DNA of 64,000 nt from Pseudomonadota bacterium (GCA_023387815.1 JAEWHK010000079.1:62001-126000), one strand, 5' to 3'. Shown: positions 52,066 through 60,806, counted from the stretch's first letter. Numbers and translations: made by a program. Notes: generated by a model from the sequence alone, not told the origin.

Positions 52066-52998
52066 TCAGTCTTTTGTCTTCTCTGACGAATCTCTGAGTC
52101 GGCCACCCGATGGGATTGAATGTTCGCCCAGAATCACACCGTTGATATTCTGACCATACAGATTATCGCCGCCGTCATGATATTTCTTGCGGGTCGTCTC
52201 CACGTCCACGGTAAAACGCGGATCCTGAGGACGCTCGTGTGAATTCATAAAATAGGCAACGTCCCAGGCCTGCTGGTCGGTAAGTGTGCCCGGATTGCCA
52301 AGAGGCATATTGCTCTTGATAAAACCGGCAGCATTGGGAATCTGGTGCATGCCCGCACCCCAGTTGAATGAGTCATCACCCCACAACGCTGGAAACACAG
52401 TTTTGCCCGCTGTTTTGCGCCCTTCTCCATTCTCACCATGACAGACGGCGCAGTTGGCCATGAACACTTCTTTGCCGCGCGCCAGATCCATCTTCTGTTC
52501 AGGCTTGGCCAGCTTCTTGTAGCCCTGCCCTGCAAGTTTCACGCCGGTAGGCGCCTTGGTTGCAAGCCAGTACATATAGGTGGTGATCGCAACAATGGCT
52601 TCCGAATCGGCCGCCGGGGCCTTCCCATTCATACTGAATCGAAAACATCCCTGCAGGCGCTCGGACAGACTATTCACGTGACCGTTTTTTGCACGATAGG
52701 CGGGATAGACAACGTAAGCACCCCACATGGGAGCGGAATCAGCGCGTCGCCCTGCATCCAGGTGGCAATTCACACAATTGAGAGAATTGCCCACATAGTC
52801 AGGCAGCTGTTCCGACGTATGCGTAAAGTAATCCTGCCCTTTGCGAACCATATCGCCGAATTCATTCTCGGGAATCGCATCTGCTGCGGGCGGGGTAAAC
52901 GATTCTGCTGCCCCGGCCACATTTATTGAAAGCACCAGCACGGCAGTCGCCACTGAGGAGAGCCAGACTGATGAAAGACTGATTTTCTTACGGTTCAT
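52066..52998 (-). CDS. tsdA: thiosulfate dehydrogenase (tetrathionate-forming), catalytic diheme subunit TsdA
   Basis: 310 residues with a signal peptide (about 1-30). Two heme c sites: CVNCH (75-79) and CAVCH (183-187). The TsdA hallmark is also present: GHVNSLSERLQGCFRFSMNG, where Cys118 supplies the unusual His/Cys ligation of the catalytic heme; a Met in SNMPLG probably ligates the second heme. The enzyme couples two thiosulfates into tetrathionate in the periplasm. Its start overlaps the tsdB stop by ATGA, so electrons should pass to TsdB. A DsrE-like and a binding protein gene follow. Confidence 0.9.
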   Translation of the reverse strand: MNRKKISLSSVWLSSVATAVLVLSINVAGAAESFTPPAADAIPENEFGDMVRKGQDYFTHTSEQLPDYVGNSLNCVNCHLDAGRRADSAPMWGAYVVYPAYRAKNGHVNSLSERLQGCFRFSMNGKAPAADSEAIVAITTYMYWLATKAPTGVKLAGQGYKKLAKPEQKMDLARGKEVFMANCAVCHGENGEGRKTAGKTVFPALWGDDSFNWGAGMHQIPNAAGFIKSNMPLGNPGTLTDQQAWDVAYFMNSHERPQDPRFTVDVETTRKKYHDGGDNLYGQNINGVILGEHSIPSGGRLRDSSEKTKD

Positions 52999-53720
52999 TT
53001 GGCCTCTCCCTTATCCTGGACTTCAGCTTTGGCGACGGGCTGCAATATGTCTTTTGCGAAATAAGCGCTCACCTGGTCGATTTGTTCATCGCTCAGATTT
53101 TTGGCCAGATGGGTCATCAATTTATGCGCATCTTCACCACGATCGCCCGACTTCATCGCTGCCAGCTGCGCTTTCAAATACTGTTGAGGCTGACCTGAGA
53201 GTGCCGGAAATACAGGGGCTACGCCAATGCCTCCGGGTCCATGACATTGCACACAAGCGGGGACATACGGTTTCTCACTGCCACGATTGGCCAGCCACGC
53301 GCCTGGTTTTTGCGCTGGATATGTCTCCATTCTGTTCGCAAGCGCCTTGCGATCAAAGACTGGAGGAAGCGATTCGTAGTAGGCAGCCACAGCAGAGCGC
53401 TGTTCTTCGGAAAGCCCTTTGGCTATTGGCTGCATAATTGGCTGCTTGCGCGAACCATCGGCAAAATGCGCCAATTGCTGAGACAGATACTCGGCGGGCT
53501 GCCCAGCCAGAAATGGATAACCCGCGGCTGCCAGACCTTCGCCTTTGGCACCGTGGCAACTCACACAGGCCGGTTGACCGCTCGCCCCCTTGAGGGCAAT
53601 CTCGCTGCCCAGCTTGATCTGCTCATTGTCTGCGCCGTAAGCCGTCCACGACGCTGAGACCAGACAGGCGAACAGCAGTCTGCGATACATGAAATTGCGC
53701 TGTATTTTGTGTTTAATCAC
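52995..53720 (-). CDS. tsdB: diheme cytochrome c, electron acceptor TsdB
   Basis: 241 residues from the GTG at 53720, 6 bases after GGAGA; an ATG at 53690 is possible. A signal peptide ends near TAYGA. Two tandem class I cytochrome domains each have one heme site, CVSCHG (52-57) and CVQCHG (156-161), and their distal Met regions (PIMQPIAKGLS; KSGDRGEDAHKLMTHLAKNLS). This matches the TsdB partner of TsdA, which passes electrons on to the respiratory chain. First gene of a four-gene operon, with AT-rich inverted repeats upstream. Confidence 0.88.
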   Translation of the reverse strand: MIKHKIQRNFMYRRLLFACLVSASWTAYGADNEQIKLGSEIALKGASGQPACVSCHGAKGEGLAAAGYPFLAGQPAEYLSQQLAHFADGSRKQPIMQPIAKGLSEEQRSAVAAYYESLPPVFDRKALANRMETYPAQKPGAWLANRGSEKPYVPACVQCHGPGGIGVAPVFPALSGQPQQYLKAQLAAMKSGDRGEDAHKLMTHLAKNLSDEQIDQVSAYFAKDILQPVAKAEVQDKGEAK

Positions 53721-53835
53721 CAATTGTCTCCTGTTTGCGCGATCCTCTGGAGAAGAGAATCGTCCCGTTTTTTCGCTTATGTGATTTGTTGTTATATGCT
53801 TATTATTTTAATTCATTAAAACTTAAAACAAGATG

Positions 53836-53864
53836 AATTGGAATTTCAATTACTTAGGGTAATT
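53836..53864. promoter_or_regulatory. AT-rich inverted repeats upstream of tsdB
   Basis: AATTGGAATTTCAATT (53836-53851) is nearly palindromic and overlaps AATTAC (53848-53853)/GTAATT (53859-53864). They lie 115-145 bases upstream of tsdB in the 218-base gap before the amidohydrolase-like gene, which shows no other gene. Possible operator for an unlinked regulator. Confidence 0.4.
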
Positions 53865-53938
53865 AGATTTTTGTGACCGGGATCGCATCATCAGGAAAGA
53901 ATAGGCGGGTAAAGATCAGGATGGTGATCCTAATGTGA

Positions 53939-54808
53939 TTACCCTCGAAAACAGGCGCTAGCGGACCACGCGCCAAGCCCCAGCAGTCGCTGTGCATTGC
54001 CGCCCATGATTTTCCTGCGGTTTTCTTCCTGAATCGGCAGTGACTCAAACCATTCTTTATACCCCTTGATCGGGCAGAACGGAAACGAACTGGCGTAAAG
54101 CATACGGTCTGCAAGAAAACTGTCGGCAGCCTTCAAATACTCTTCCCAACCAGCCATTCGGGAAAAGTACATATCCGGAGACAGGTGGACGTTTGGACGA
54201 CGAAACGCAATGTGCAGAATCTGCGTCACCCAGGGCCAGCCGCCGTGGGCAAGCACGACTTTCAGATTCGGAAAATCAGCCAGCATCCGATCTGTACGTA
54301 TCGGGTCTGAATAACTCAGATCCAGGCCCGCCGTGCCGCCCACCATCAAAATTATTGGAATATTGCGGTCCTCACAGTGCGCATAGATCGGATACAGGCG
54401 CCGATCATCTGCGTACATGGGCACGGGATAAGCGCCCGGCTCTATATTGATCAGCCGAAATCCCGCAGCCATCGCATCGTCAATACTGCGGCAGGCGGCG
54501 ATTCGATTAGTGGGATCAATAGATGCCGCACCAATGAACCGATCACCATGTCCGTTCATCAGTGCGAGCACATCTTCATTTGAAATACTGCCCAGCATCC
54601 CGGCAAGCCGTCCCACCACGACGCCGTGATCAACACCTGCGTCATCCATTTCGGCAAGCGTCATGTCCATGGATTGCTGCTGTGCTGCCGCTGATGGCTC
54701 AAACCCAACGGTTCTGGTGAAACCATCACGCCGCTCTCCCTGCGCATACATCAACGTTGACAGGAACTGGCCAGCCGGTGGGCGCAAGCGAAAATCTATA
54801 ATTGTCAT
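53939..54808 (-). CDS. amidohydrolase-related TIM-barrel protein without metal motif
   Basis: 289 residues of the amidohydrolase_2 (COG2159-like) type: VDHGVVVGRLAG, IGAASIDPTNRIAACRSIDDAM, GFRLINIEPGAYPVPMYADDRRLYPIYAHCEDRNIPIILMVGG, and KVVLAHGGWPWVTQILHIAFRRPNVHLSPDMY. The usual metal pair His-x-His on strand 1 is replaced by Arg-x-Arg (IDFRLRPP, about 4-11), and the last-strand Asp of GSD is missing (ASSFPFCP). A metal-free lyase, hydrolase or isomerase is therefore likely. AGAGGA lies upstream; 12 bases after the fumarase beta subunit, last gene of the eight-gene operon. Confidence 0.82.
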   Translation of the reverse strand: MTIIDFRLRPPAGQFLSTLMYAQGERRDGFTRTVGFEPSAAAQQQSMDMTLAEMDDAGVDHGVVVGRLAGMLGSISNEDVLALMNGHGDRFIGAASIDPTNRIAACRSIDDAMAAGFRLINIEPGAYPVPMYADDRRLYPIYAHCEDRNIPIILMVGGTAGLDLSYSDPIRTDRMLADFPNLKVVLAHGGWPWVTQILHIAFRRPNVHLSPDMYFSRMAGWEEYLKAADSFLADRMLYASSFPFCPIKGYKEWFESLPIQEENRRKIMGGNAQRLLGLGAWSASACFRG

Positions 54809-54820
54809 GCATTATTCCTC

Positions 54821-55528
54821 TTACATTACTTCGTTTTTACGATCGCTGGTCTCGCCAAACCGGTGCAAGGCAGGCGGTTTGAGCCCGGCGTAAAGCGCAT
54901 CAATTCGAGCATTGACCTGTTCGCCATGCTGATGAAAAAGCGAATTACCGTTGATATCACTTTCCACAATGAACGGACCAAAATCCTGAACTTCGAACAG
55001 CCACATGGCCTGCGCAATACCCAGTTCATCCAGCCAGAAGACATCGCGAACCCGCTTGATGCCACGACCGAGCAAGGCACCTGTACCGTAACCGACAGTG
55101 GTCAGGTATACGGCACCGTGCGGCACCATAATATTGGCGTAATCATCATGCGGCATGCCGCCCTTGCCTATCACAATTTTGGTACCCGTCAGGTCAAGCC
55201 AGTTCGCCATCCATTTGGAAAAGCGAAAACTGGCAGTCGCCGTCACGGCTCCCACGTTGTAGTCACCTGTCTCTGTCACGGCAGCCGCCGGAGAACAATG
55301 AAAATTGACATTACTGACCGTCTTCAGATCAACAGGCAACGCTTCGCCATTTCCCATAACCTTCTGATAGACGCCCTCCCTGGCGGTATAGACGACTCCG
55401 CTCATATACACTACCGACCCGATTTCAAGGCGGGCAATATCTTCGGGGGTGGCGGGCAGGTTGATTCTGAAGATTTTCAGATCGTCATCACTGCTGCTTT
55501 CTTTTTCCTGAGTGTTTATCGGTTCCAT
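54821..55528 (-). CDS. class I fumarase/L-tartrate dehydratase beta subunit
   Basis: 235 residues from the ATG at 55528, which overlaps the alpha-subunit stop by 13 bases and has GGGAGA upstream. It matches the C-terminal (beta) domain of iron-sulfur fumarases: GSVVYMSGVVYTARE, VNFHCSPAA, GAVTATASFRFSKWM, GTKIVIGKGGM. With the alpha subunit it forms an oxygen-sensitive [4Fe-4S] hydratase for fumarate, tartrate, mesaconate or a related acid. Located between SDH-like genes and the amidohydrolase-like gene. Confidence 0.92.
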   Translation of the reverse strand: MEPINTQEKESSSDDDLKIFRINLPATPEDIARLEIGSVVYMSGVVYTAREGVYQKVMGNGEALPVDLKTVSNVNFHCSPAAAVTETGDYNVGAVTATASFRFSKWMANWLDLTGTKIVIGKGGMPHDDYANIMVPHGAVYLTTVGYGTGALLGRGIKRVRDVFWLDELGIAQAMWLFEVQDFGPFIVESDINGNSLFHQHGEQVNARIDALYAGLKPPALHRFGETSDRKNEVM

Positions 55529-56457
55529 TCGACTGTCTCCCTTCTTGTATAGGGTGTAAACCATTGCGGATCGGTTCGATATTCAATGCGACCATCTGCG
55601 TGAATTCTGGCGGTAGCGCGCCGCGATGACAGGCAGAACGTATGGATGCTGACCGGCATTCCGCCCGTATGGGTGAAGCCCACTTCAATATGACAATCGA
55701 CAACCATCGAAGAGCCGACAAAGCCCATTGCGCCCATGCCAATTGAATTGCCGAGTTTTTTCAGTTCCATTTCCAGCTCCGCGATTTTTGGATCCGGATT
55801 GCGGTCACCCACGGTACGCAGGCACGCTGCCTGCTTGCCCAGTTGCATACAGGTATCTTTGGAGCCGCCAATACCAATGCCAACAATCGCCGGCTGACAG
55901 GCCAGGCCACGTTTGCCAAATGCAATCAGACCATCCAGTACAAACCGTTTGATACCGTCTATCCCATCGCCCGGAAACAGCATGCGATAGTCGGTGCCAA
56001 ACAGTCCGCCCTTGTGCACAGTTGTGATATCGATCCAGTCTGCATCTGGCTCGAAAGACCAGTCGATCTCCGGTGCATTGATGCCCACGTTGTTATTGTG
56101 CTCGGTGCGCCACAGCGGATGCACGCGGTTTGGCCGCAAGGGAATGCTTACCGTTGCATCGGCCGTCGCCTTGCGCAAAGCGCGCTCTATGCCAATGAAG
56201 CCAGTCTCGACGCTGGCGTTATTGCCCATCTTCACGTAGTAGCGTGGCACACCGGTGTCTGCACACATGGGGCGCCGGTCTTTGCTTGCCGCCTCCCAGT
56301 TGTCAACCATGGCGTGCAGCACGAAACGCGGCAACTTGCCCGTTTCGGTCTTTTGCATCGCCTCTATGCCCTGACTGTAATCTTCGGGGATATCGATGGC
56401 GGCGCGCTTCATGATTTCCAGCGCAGCCGCTTCGACCGTGTTTATATCAATTGCCAT
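55516..56457 (-). CDS. class I fumarase/L-tartrate dehydratase alpha subunit
   Basis: 313 residues with the iron-sulfur ligand cysteines of the family: Cys65 in RRPMCADTGVPRYYV, one in IGIGGSKDTCMQLGKQA and one in MVVDCHIEVGFTHTGGMPVSIHTFC. LRPNRVHPLWRTEHNNNVGINAP is the canonical substrate loop. Two-subunit class I enzymes include L(+)-tartrate dehydratase TtdAB and the fumarase/mesaconase group. It follows the SDH-like flavoprotein by 28 bases, so hydration directly follows dehydrogenation in the same operon. Confidence 0.92.
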   Translation of the reverse strand: MAIDINTVEAAALEIMKRAAIDIPEDYSQGIEAMQKTETGKLPRFVLHAMVDNWEAASKDRRPMCADTGVPRYYVKMGNNASVETGFIGIERALRKATADATVSIPLRPNRVHPLWRTEHNNNVGINAPEIDWSFEPDADWIDITTVHKGGLFGTDYRMLFPGDGIDGIKRFVLDGLIAFGKRGLACQPAIVGIGIGGSKDTCMQLGKQAACLRTVGDRNPDPKIAELEMELKKLGNSIGMGAMGFVGSSMVVDCHIEVGFTHTGGMPVSIHTFCLSSRRATARIHADGRIEYRTDPQWFTPYTRRETVEWNR

Positions 56458-56485
56458 ATTCTGCCTCCCGCATTTAAGTTTGCGA

Positions 56486-58222
56486 TCACACGCATTGTTC
56501 CGCCTCTTCCTGGATCAGGGTATTTCCAGGCGAGACGATATCGAATTTGACCGGCACCATTTCAAGCCTGATTTCACCATCGCGCGCACTGACCTGCGTA
56601 TACGCCGTGGTATTCAGATCGCCCGTCTCGGGATGGTCTTCCCTGAAGTGCGCACCGCGGCTGTCGCAGCGAGCCAGTGCCGACGTTGCAATCACTTTCG
56701 AAATCGCCATCAGACTGTCCAGATTGAGCCAGTCGTGCCAGCTCAGATTGAATCTGCGCTGGCCGTCCGCCACACCTATGGTTCGCAACGCCTCCAGGTG
56801 ACCATCCAGACTTTGCAGTCCCTGCTCAATGCCGGCCTGGTTACGCAAAATCCCCACGTCATTCCACATCGTTGCCGAAAGCGCTTCGCGCAAGGGCAGC
56901 GTCGATTCTGCCTTTCTGGAAAATGGCAGCTCCGCTCGGGCAATGCCGGCCTCGATCACAGACGGATCAGGATCCTTCCACGCACCATGCTTTTTGACAT
57001 ACTCCGCCATGGAGTCTCCGGCAATGCCGCCGAAAACTGTGGAGTTGGCCACGCCATTGCCCCCCAGCCGGTTGGCACCGTGCACCCCGCCGCAGTCTTC
57101 ACCTGCCGCAAACAGACCCGCCGAGGCCGTGGAACAGTCCACTTCGAACTCCACGCCTCCCATCAGATAATGCGCGGTAGGCACTACCTCAACTCGTCCG
57201 CCGGCCAGGTCAAAGCCACAATCGGCACAGCGCTGCACCATGCCGGGGAATGAACGACGAACGTGATCCGCCCCCAGATGTGACATTTGTATATAGACGC
57301 CGCCCATGGGGCTGGTTCGACCCGCGCGCATTTCTGCATAGATTCCGCGGCTGACCACATCGCGGGTAGCGCGCTCACCACGTTCGTGATAATTGCTCAT
57401 GAATCGCTCACCCGCACCATTGATCAAATGGCCGCCGGCCCCACGCAGTCCTTCTTCCAGGACGGTGCCTGTCATCCGTGTACCCGGTCCGCCCAATAAG
57501 CCGGTCGGATGAAACTGAACCATTTCCATATCGCGCAGCTTCAGCCCATAACGCAATGCCATGGCCAGACCGTCGCAGGTCTTTTCTCCGGAAGGTGTGT
57601 GATACAGGTACATCGTGGGACCCGCGCCTGTACTCAGCAAAACGGCCTTTGCCTGAACGTAACGATACAGGCCCGAGCGCATATCAATGAATAACACACC
57701 TGCAATACCCGAACCGTCGCGCGCCGGAATCAGCTCAATCGCACGATGCTCTTCAAGCCGATTGACATCCAGCGCCCTGACTTTTTCCATCAGGCGATTG
57801 ATAATCTCGATGCCCGTCAGATCAGATTTGTGCACGGTCCGGTCGAATGTCTGGCCGGCGAATGCCTTCTGATGCAGCGTGCCGTCCGGATTACGGTCGA
57901 AAAAGCAGCCAATTTCGTTTTCAAGTTCCTGTACACGCTCCACCGCACCATTGACCAGCCGCCAGGCAAGATCCTGTCGCGGTAGCCACTTGCCACCCTC
58001 GATCGTGTCCATAAAGTGCCGCTCTATCGAGTCACCTTCGGCCAGCGCAACGTTGTATCCGCCTTGTACCATTCGGGTACAGCCGCTTTTACCGATCAGA
58101 CCCTTGACCGCTATGGTTACGTCCAGTTCCGGATTGACCTGTTTGGCATGCAGTGCGGCAAACAACCCTGCCCCGCCACTGCCAAGAATCAGGATATCCG
58201 TCTTCAAATTTTCAAATGTCAT
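56486..58222 (-). CDS. succinate dehydrogenase/fumarate reductase-like flavoprotein
   Basis: 578 residues. FAD fold ILILGSGGAGLFAALHA at 10-26; substrate and catalytic segments of SdhA/FrdA: MVQFHPTG, VLEEGLRGAGGHL, catalytic Arg in ERATRDVVSRGIY, PTAHYLMGGVEF, HGANRLGGNGVANSTVFGG. The usual His that bonds FAD covalently (S-H-T before QGG in SdhA) is replaced: the segment reads SGCTRMVQGG, with Cys at that place, so FAD is likely non-covalent. It starts inside the cytochrome b stop (ATGA). It should oxidise succinate or an analogue, or reduce its unsaturated counterpart, with the partner subunits upstream. Confidence 0.9.
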   Translation of the reverse strand: MTFENLKTDILILGSGGAGLFAALHAKQVNPELDVTIAVKGLIGKSGCTRMVQGGYNVALAEGDSIERHFMDTIEGGKWLPRQDLAWRLVNGAVERVQELENEIGCFFDRNPDGTLHQKAFAGQTFDRTVHKSDLTGIEIINRLMEKVRALDVNRLEEHRAIELIPARDGSGIAGVLFIDMRSGLYRYVQAKAVLLSTGAGPTMYLYHTPSGEKTCDGLAMALRYGLKLRDMEMVQFHPTGLLGGPGTRMTGTVLEEGLRGAGGHLINGAGERFMSNYHERGERATRDVVSRGIYAEMRAGRTSPMGGVYIQMSHLGADHVRRSFPGMVQRCADCGFDLAGGRVEVVPTAHYLMGGVEFEVDCSTASAGLFAAGEDCGGVHGANRLGGNGVANSTVFGGIAGDSMAEYVKKHGAWKDPDPSVIEAGIARAELPFSRKAESTLPLREALSATMWNDVGILRNQAGIEQGLQSLDGHLEALRTIGVADGQRRFNLSWHDWLNLDSLMAISKVIATSALARCDSRGAHFREDHPETGDLNTTAYTQVSARDGEIRLEMVPVKFDIVSPGNTLIQEEAEQCV

Positions 58223-58575
58223 GATCCGAATACTCCTGAGAGAAAGATCGCGCCGATCAGAACGCTAAAAACCACACTCCAGCTGATCCAGTTCAGGCGA
58301 ATGGATGCCGGAGTCGGCCACTGTACAAATTCGATAACCAGAATGCGCAAGCCGAAAAACAGATGGATAGCCAGCAGCAGGATCAGACCCCACTCGGCAA
58401 TCTTGACACCAGGCAGTTCCGAAAATTTGAGAAAACCATCCAGTTTGTCGACCTGCCCCAGCGCCAGCCCTAGAACATAGAAATGGACTGGCAGGAAGAT
58501 GCCCAGCAACAAACCGGAAATACGGTGTCCTAAAAAAGCGAAATAGGCTTTATGTCGATGAACGCGCTTGACCAT
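58219..58575 (-). CDS. SdhC-like cytochrome b membrane subunit
   Basis: 118 residues, three membrane helices (about 12-34, 58-78, 93-115). The SdhC signature HRISG opens helix 1, and IHLFFGLRILVIE in helix 2 corresponds to the heme-ligand motif His-x3-Gly-x-Arg of SdhC. The ATG at 58575 overlaps the preceding stop (TAATG). It anchors the flavoprotein and Fe-S subunit and passes electrons to or from quinone through heme b. Confidence 0.85.
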   Translation of the reverse strand: MVKRVHRHKAYFAFLGHRISGLLLGIFLPVHFYVLGLALGQVDKLDGFLKFSELPGVKIAEWGLILLLAIHLFFGLRILVIEFVQWPTPASIRLNWISWSVVFSVLIGAIFLSGVFGS

Positions 58576-58904
58576 TACAACCCCCCTACCGCAATCACGG
58601 CACGAAGTCCAAGGAACAGAAACAACAGGCCCAGTACCAATGCCACAATATTGACCGTCTGCGTAGGCATGCGAGCCCACTCTTTGAGGACCTTGCGGAT
58701 ACCGATAGGCGCATGAATGGAAGCGCTGATGACAAACAAGGTATAAAAGGCGATCCATAGCCAGTTGCCTTGTGTGCGCCCCAGAATTTCGCCGGCGCTC
58801 AGACCGCCGCGCACCGCGTAGACGATGACACCAATATGGACAAAAATGAACGGCACCATGATCATGGCCGTCAGCCGCTGCAGCAGAAACAATTTCATTT
58901 CCAT
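58575..58904 (-). CDS. SdhD/FrdD-like membrane anchor
   Basis: 109 residues with three hydrophobic helices (about 12-30, 46-63, 83-106). LQRLTAMIMVPFIFVHIGVIVYAVRGG and SASIHAPIGIRKVLKEW place histidines where SdhD-type subunits bind heme b or quinone. GGGAAG precedes the ATG, 2 bases after the Fe-S gene. Together with the SdhC-like subunit it makes the membrane domain; homologous sets occur in type C/D SDH and fumarate reductase. Confidence 0.8.
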   Translation of the reverse strand: MEMKLFLLQRLTAMIMVPFIFVHIGVIVYAVRGGLSAGEILGRTQGNWLWIAFYTLFVISASIHAPIGIRKVLKEWARMPTQTVNIVALVLGLLFLFLGLRAVIAVGGL

Positions 58905-58906
58905 GG

Positions 58907-59620
58907 CTACTTCCCGCTAAAGAGTTCAAACAACGAACGCTTTTTCAGCCCGGCGATACTACCTGTGGGGCTCAGGCCCACTGGACAATGCTTCATGCAG
59001 CTGCCCTGCGTATGACAGGAATTACATCCGCCATCGGCCATGGATTTTTTGAGTACCCCTTTTGGATCGGCATGACGTTCGTCATTGACCAGACTCCACG
59101 CCCGATTCAAGGCTGCCGGTCCCAGATAATCCTTATCCCATTCAACAACATCACAGGCGGCATAACAGACGGCACAATTGATGCATTCAATGGCCGCATC
59201 CGCCTGCTTTCTGGCCTTGCTTGCAGGATCTACCAGCGCCGGCCTGTCCTGACGGGTCCGGGTTCCCACGAACTCACCGCCGGCCCTTTTCCACTTATCA
59301 AAAAACTCGGTCATATCAACCACCAGGTCTTTGATACGTGGCATATTTCTTAGTGGTTCCAGCTGGATGACGCCGTTTTCGACAACGTTTTTTACATGGC
59401 TGCGGCAGGTCCATCTTGGTTTGCCGTTAACCGTCATGGCACAACTTCCGCAAACACCGACCCGACAGGAGAAGCGGTAAGCCAGCGTTGGATCAACCTG
59501 CCTCTGTATTTCCGTGACCACGTCCAGCACTGTCTGGTTCTCTCGCGACGGAATATGATAAGTGACATACTCTCCGCTCTCTTCGCCACGCCAGATCTTT
59601 ACCGTTAGCATCTTTTCCAT
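58907..59620 (-). CDS. SdhB-like iron-sulfur subunit
   Basis: 237 residues from the ATG at 59620 (AAAGGTG upstream). Three clusters are encoded: [2Fe-2S] ligands in CRVGVCGSC plus a later Cys in KPRWTC; a [4Fe-4S] motif CINCAVCYAAC; and the third cluster in CNSCHTQGSCMKHCPVGLSPTGSI, as in SdhB/FrdB. It carries electrons from the flavoprotein to the membrane subunits. The gene order B-D-C-A differs from the usual sdhCDAB. It follows the Bug receptor by 41 bases. Confidence 0.93.
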   Translation of the reverse strand: MEKMLTVKIWRGEESGEYVTYHIPSRENQTVLDVVTEIQRQVDPTLAYRFSCRVGVCGSCAMTVNGKPRWTCRSHVKNVVENGVIQLEPLRNMPRIKDLVVDMTEFFDKWKRAGGEFVGTRTRQDRPALVDPASKARKQADAAIECINCAVCYAACDVVEWDKDYLGPAALNRAWSLVNDERHADPKGVLKKSMADGGCNSCHTQGSCMKHCPVGLSPTGSIAGLKKRSLFELFSGK

Positions 59621-59661
59621 TTCACACCTTTCCAAACACTGATATCCGCCGGGTAACCCGT

Positions 59662-60648
59662 TTACATGGACTCGATCTTCTGTTCGGCAATCACTTTCTT
59701 CCAGAAAACCGATTCTTTTTCTACTCGTTCATTCATATAAGCTGGCCCTGCTGTTGCTGGTTCCAGCCCCAGCTCTTTGAATTTTTTCTTCATGCGCTCC
59801 GAGGCAATTGCAGTTGTGATGCCTTTTTCGATGCGCTGAACCACGTCCTCCGGTGTACCTTTGGGCACCACGATGCCAAACCATCCGATCACATCAAAAT
59901 CCTTGCCCGTCTGCTCTTTCACCGTGGGTACTTTTGGCAGACTTTTTGAGCGATCGGCACCCGTGACAGCAATACCCTTGATTTCGCCGGACTGCACAAA
60001 AGGCAGCGCCGCAGACAGATTGGCGGTAATGGCCTGGATTTGTCCTCCGACCAGATCGGTCAGCGCTGCCGACTCGCCACCATAAGGAATGTGCGTCAGA
60101 TTGGCACCCGTGGCATTCAGAATGGCTTCGAACGCCATATGCCCCTGGCTACCGACACCCGCTGAGCCGAAATTGGTTGCTGCACCGTTCTTTTTCGCGA
60201 AGGCTAGAAAGGATTCAAGATTGTCTGCCGGTACGTTTTTATTGATACCCAGAAGCAAGGGGCCCGTGGTGACTACGCTCACCGGCTGAAAATCTGCAAC
60301 GGCATACGGCAGTTTCTTGTACAGATAGGGATTGACAGTGAACATGCTCCCGGAAATCATCAGCATGCTGTATCCGTCAGCTTTGCTGCGCGCCACCTGC
60401 GAGGCTCCTACCGCACCGCCGGCGCCCACTTTGTTTTCGACCACTACGCTTTGGCCCCATTGGTCGCCAAGTTCCTGACCCAGGACTCGGGAAATAATAT
60501 CGGTGGCGCCACCGGCGGCAAATGGCACAACCAATCGGACCGGCTGTTGTGGCCACTGCGCGGCTTGCGCGGCAGTGGCCAGCGTACAGGCCAGAAACAG
60601 ACCTGCACATCGTTTTAAAAATTGACCTCCATTGAATCGGGTATTCAT
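59662..60648 (-). CDS. Bug-type solute receptor heading the SDH-like/fumarase operon
   Basis: 328 residues from the ATG at 60648 with AAGGACGAGAC upstream. Signal about 1-27 (hydrophobic GLFLACTLATAAQA). Binding loops: RLVVPFAAGGATDIISRV, ENKVGAGGAVGASQVARSKADGYSML, HIPYGGESAALTDLVGGQ; the second-lobe loop has Gly-Gly where most Bugs have Lys-Gly. First gene of the eight-gene operon and divergent from LysR. Its ligand is probably the dicarboxylate that the operon's dehydrogenase and hydratase then process. Confidence 0.93.
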   Translation of the reverse strand: MNTRFNGGQFLKRCAGLFLACTLATAAQAAQWPQQPVRLVVPFAAGGATDIISRVLGQELGDQWGQSVVVENKVGAGGAVGASQVARSKADGYSMLMISGSMFTVNPYLYKKLPYAVADFQPVSVVTTGPLLLGINKNVPADNLESFLAFAKKNGAATNFGSAGVGSQGHMAFEAILNATGANLTHIPYGGESAALTDLVGGQIQAITANLSAALPFVQSGEIKGIAVTGADRSKSLPKVPTVKEQTGKDFDVIGWFGIVVPKGTPEDVVQRIEKGITTAIASERMKKKFKELGLEPATAGPAYMNERVEKESVFWKKVIAEQKIESM

Positions 60649-60806
60649 CTTGTCTCGTCCTTTTCGTTTGACGCTGTGAGAAAAACAGGATTGGCAGATC
60701 AACCCTGCCACTTGAAATTCACTGTCCTGAAAACAGGAGCACATCGCGTTTTTGTTTGATTATTCTTCAAATTTAATTTAAAGTAAAAGCAATAATTTTT
60801 TATTTA

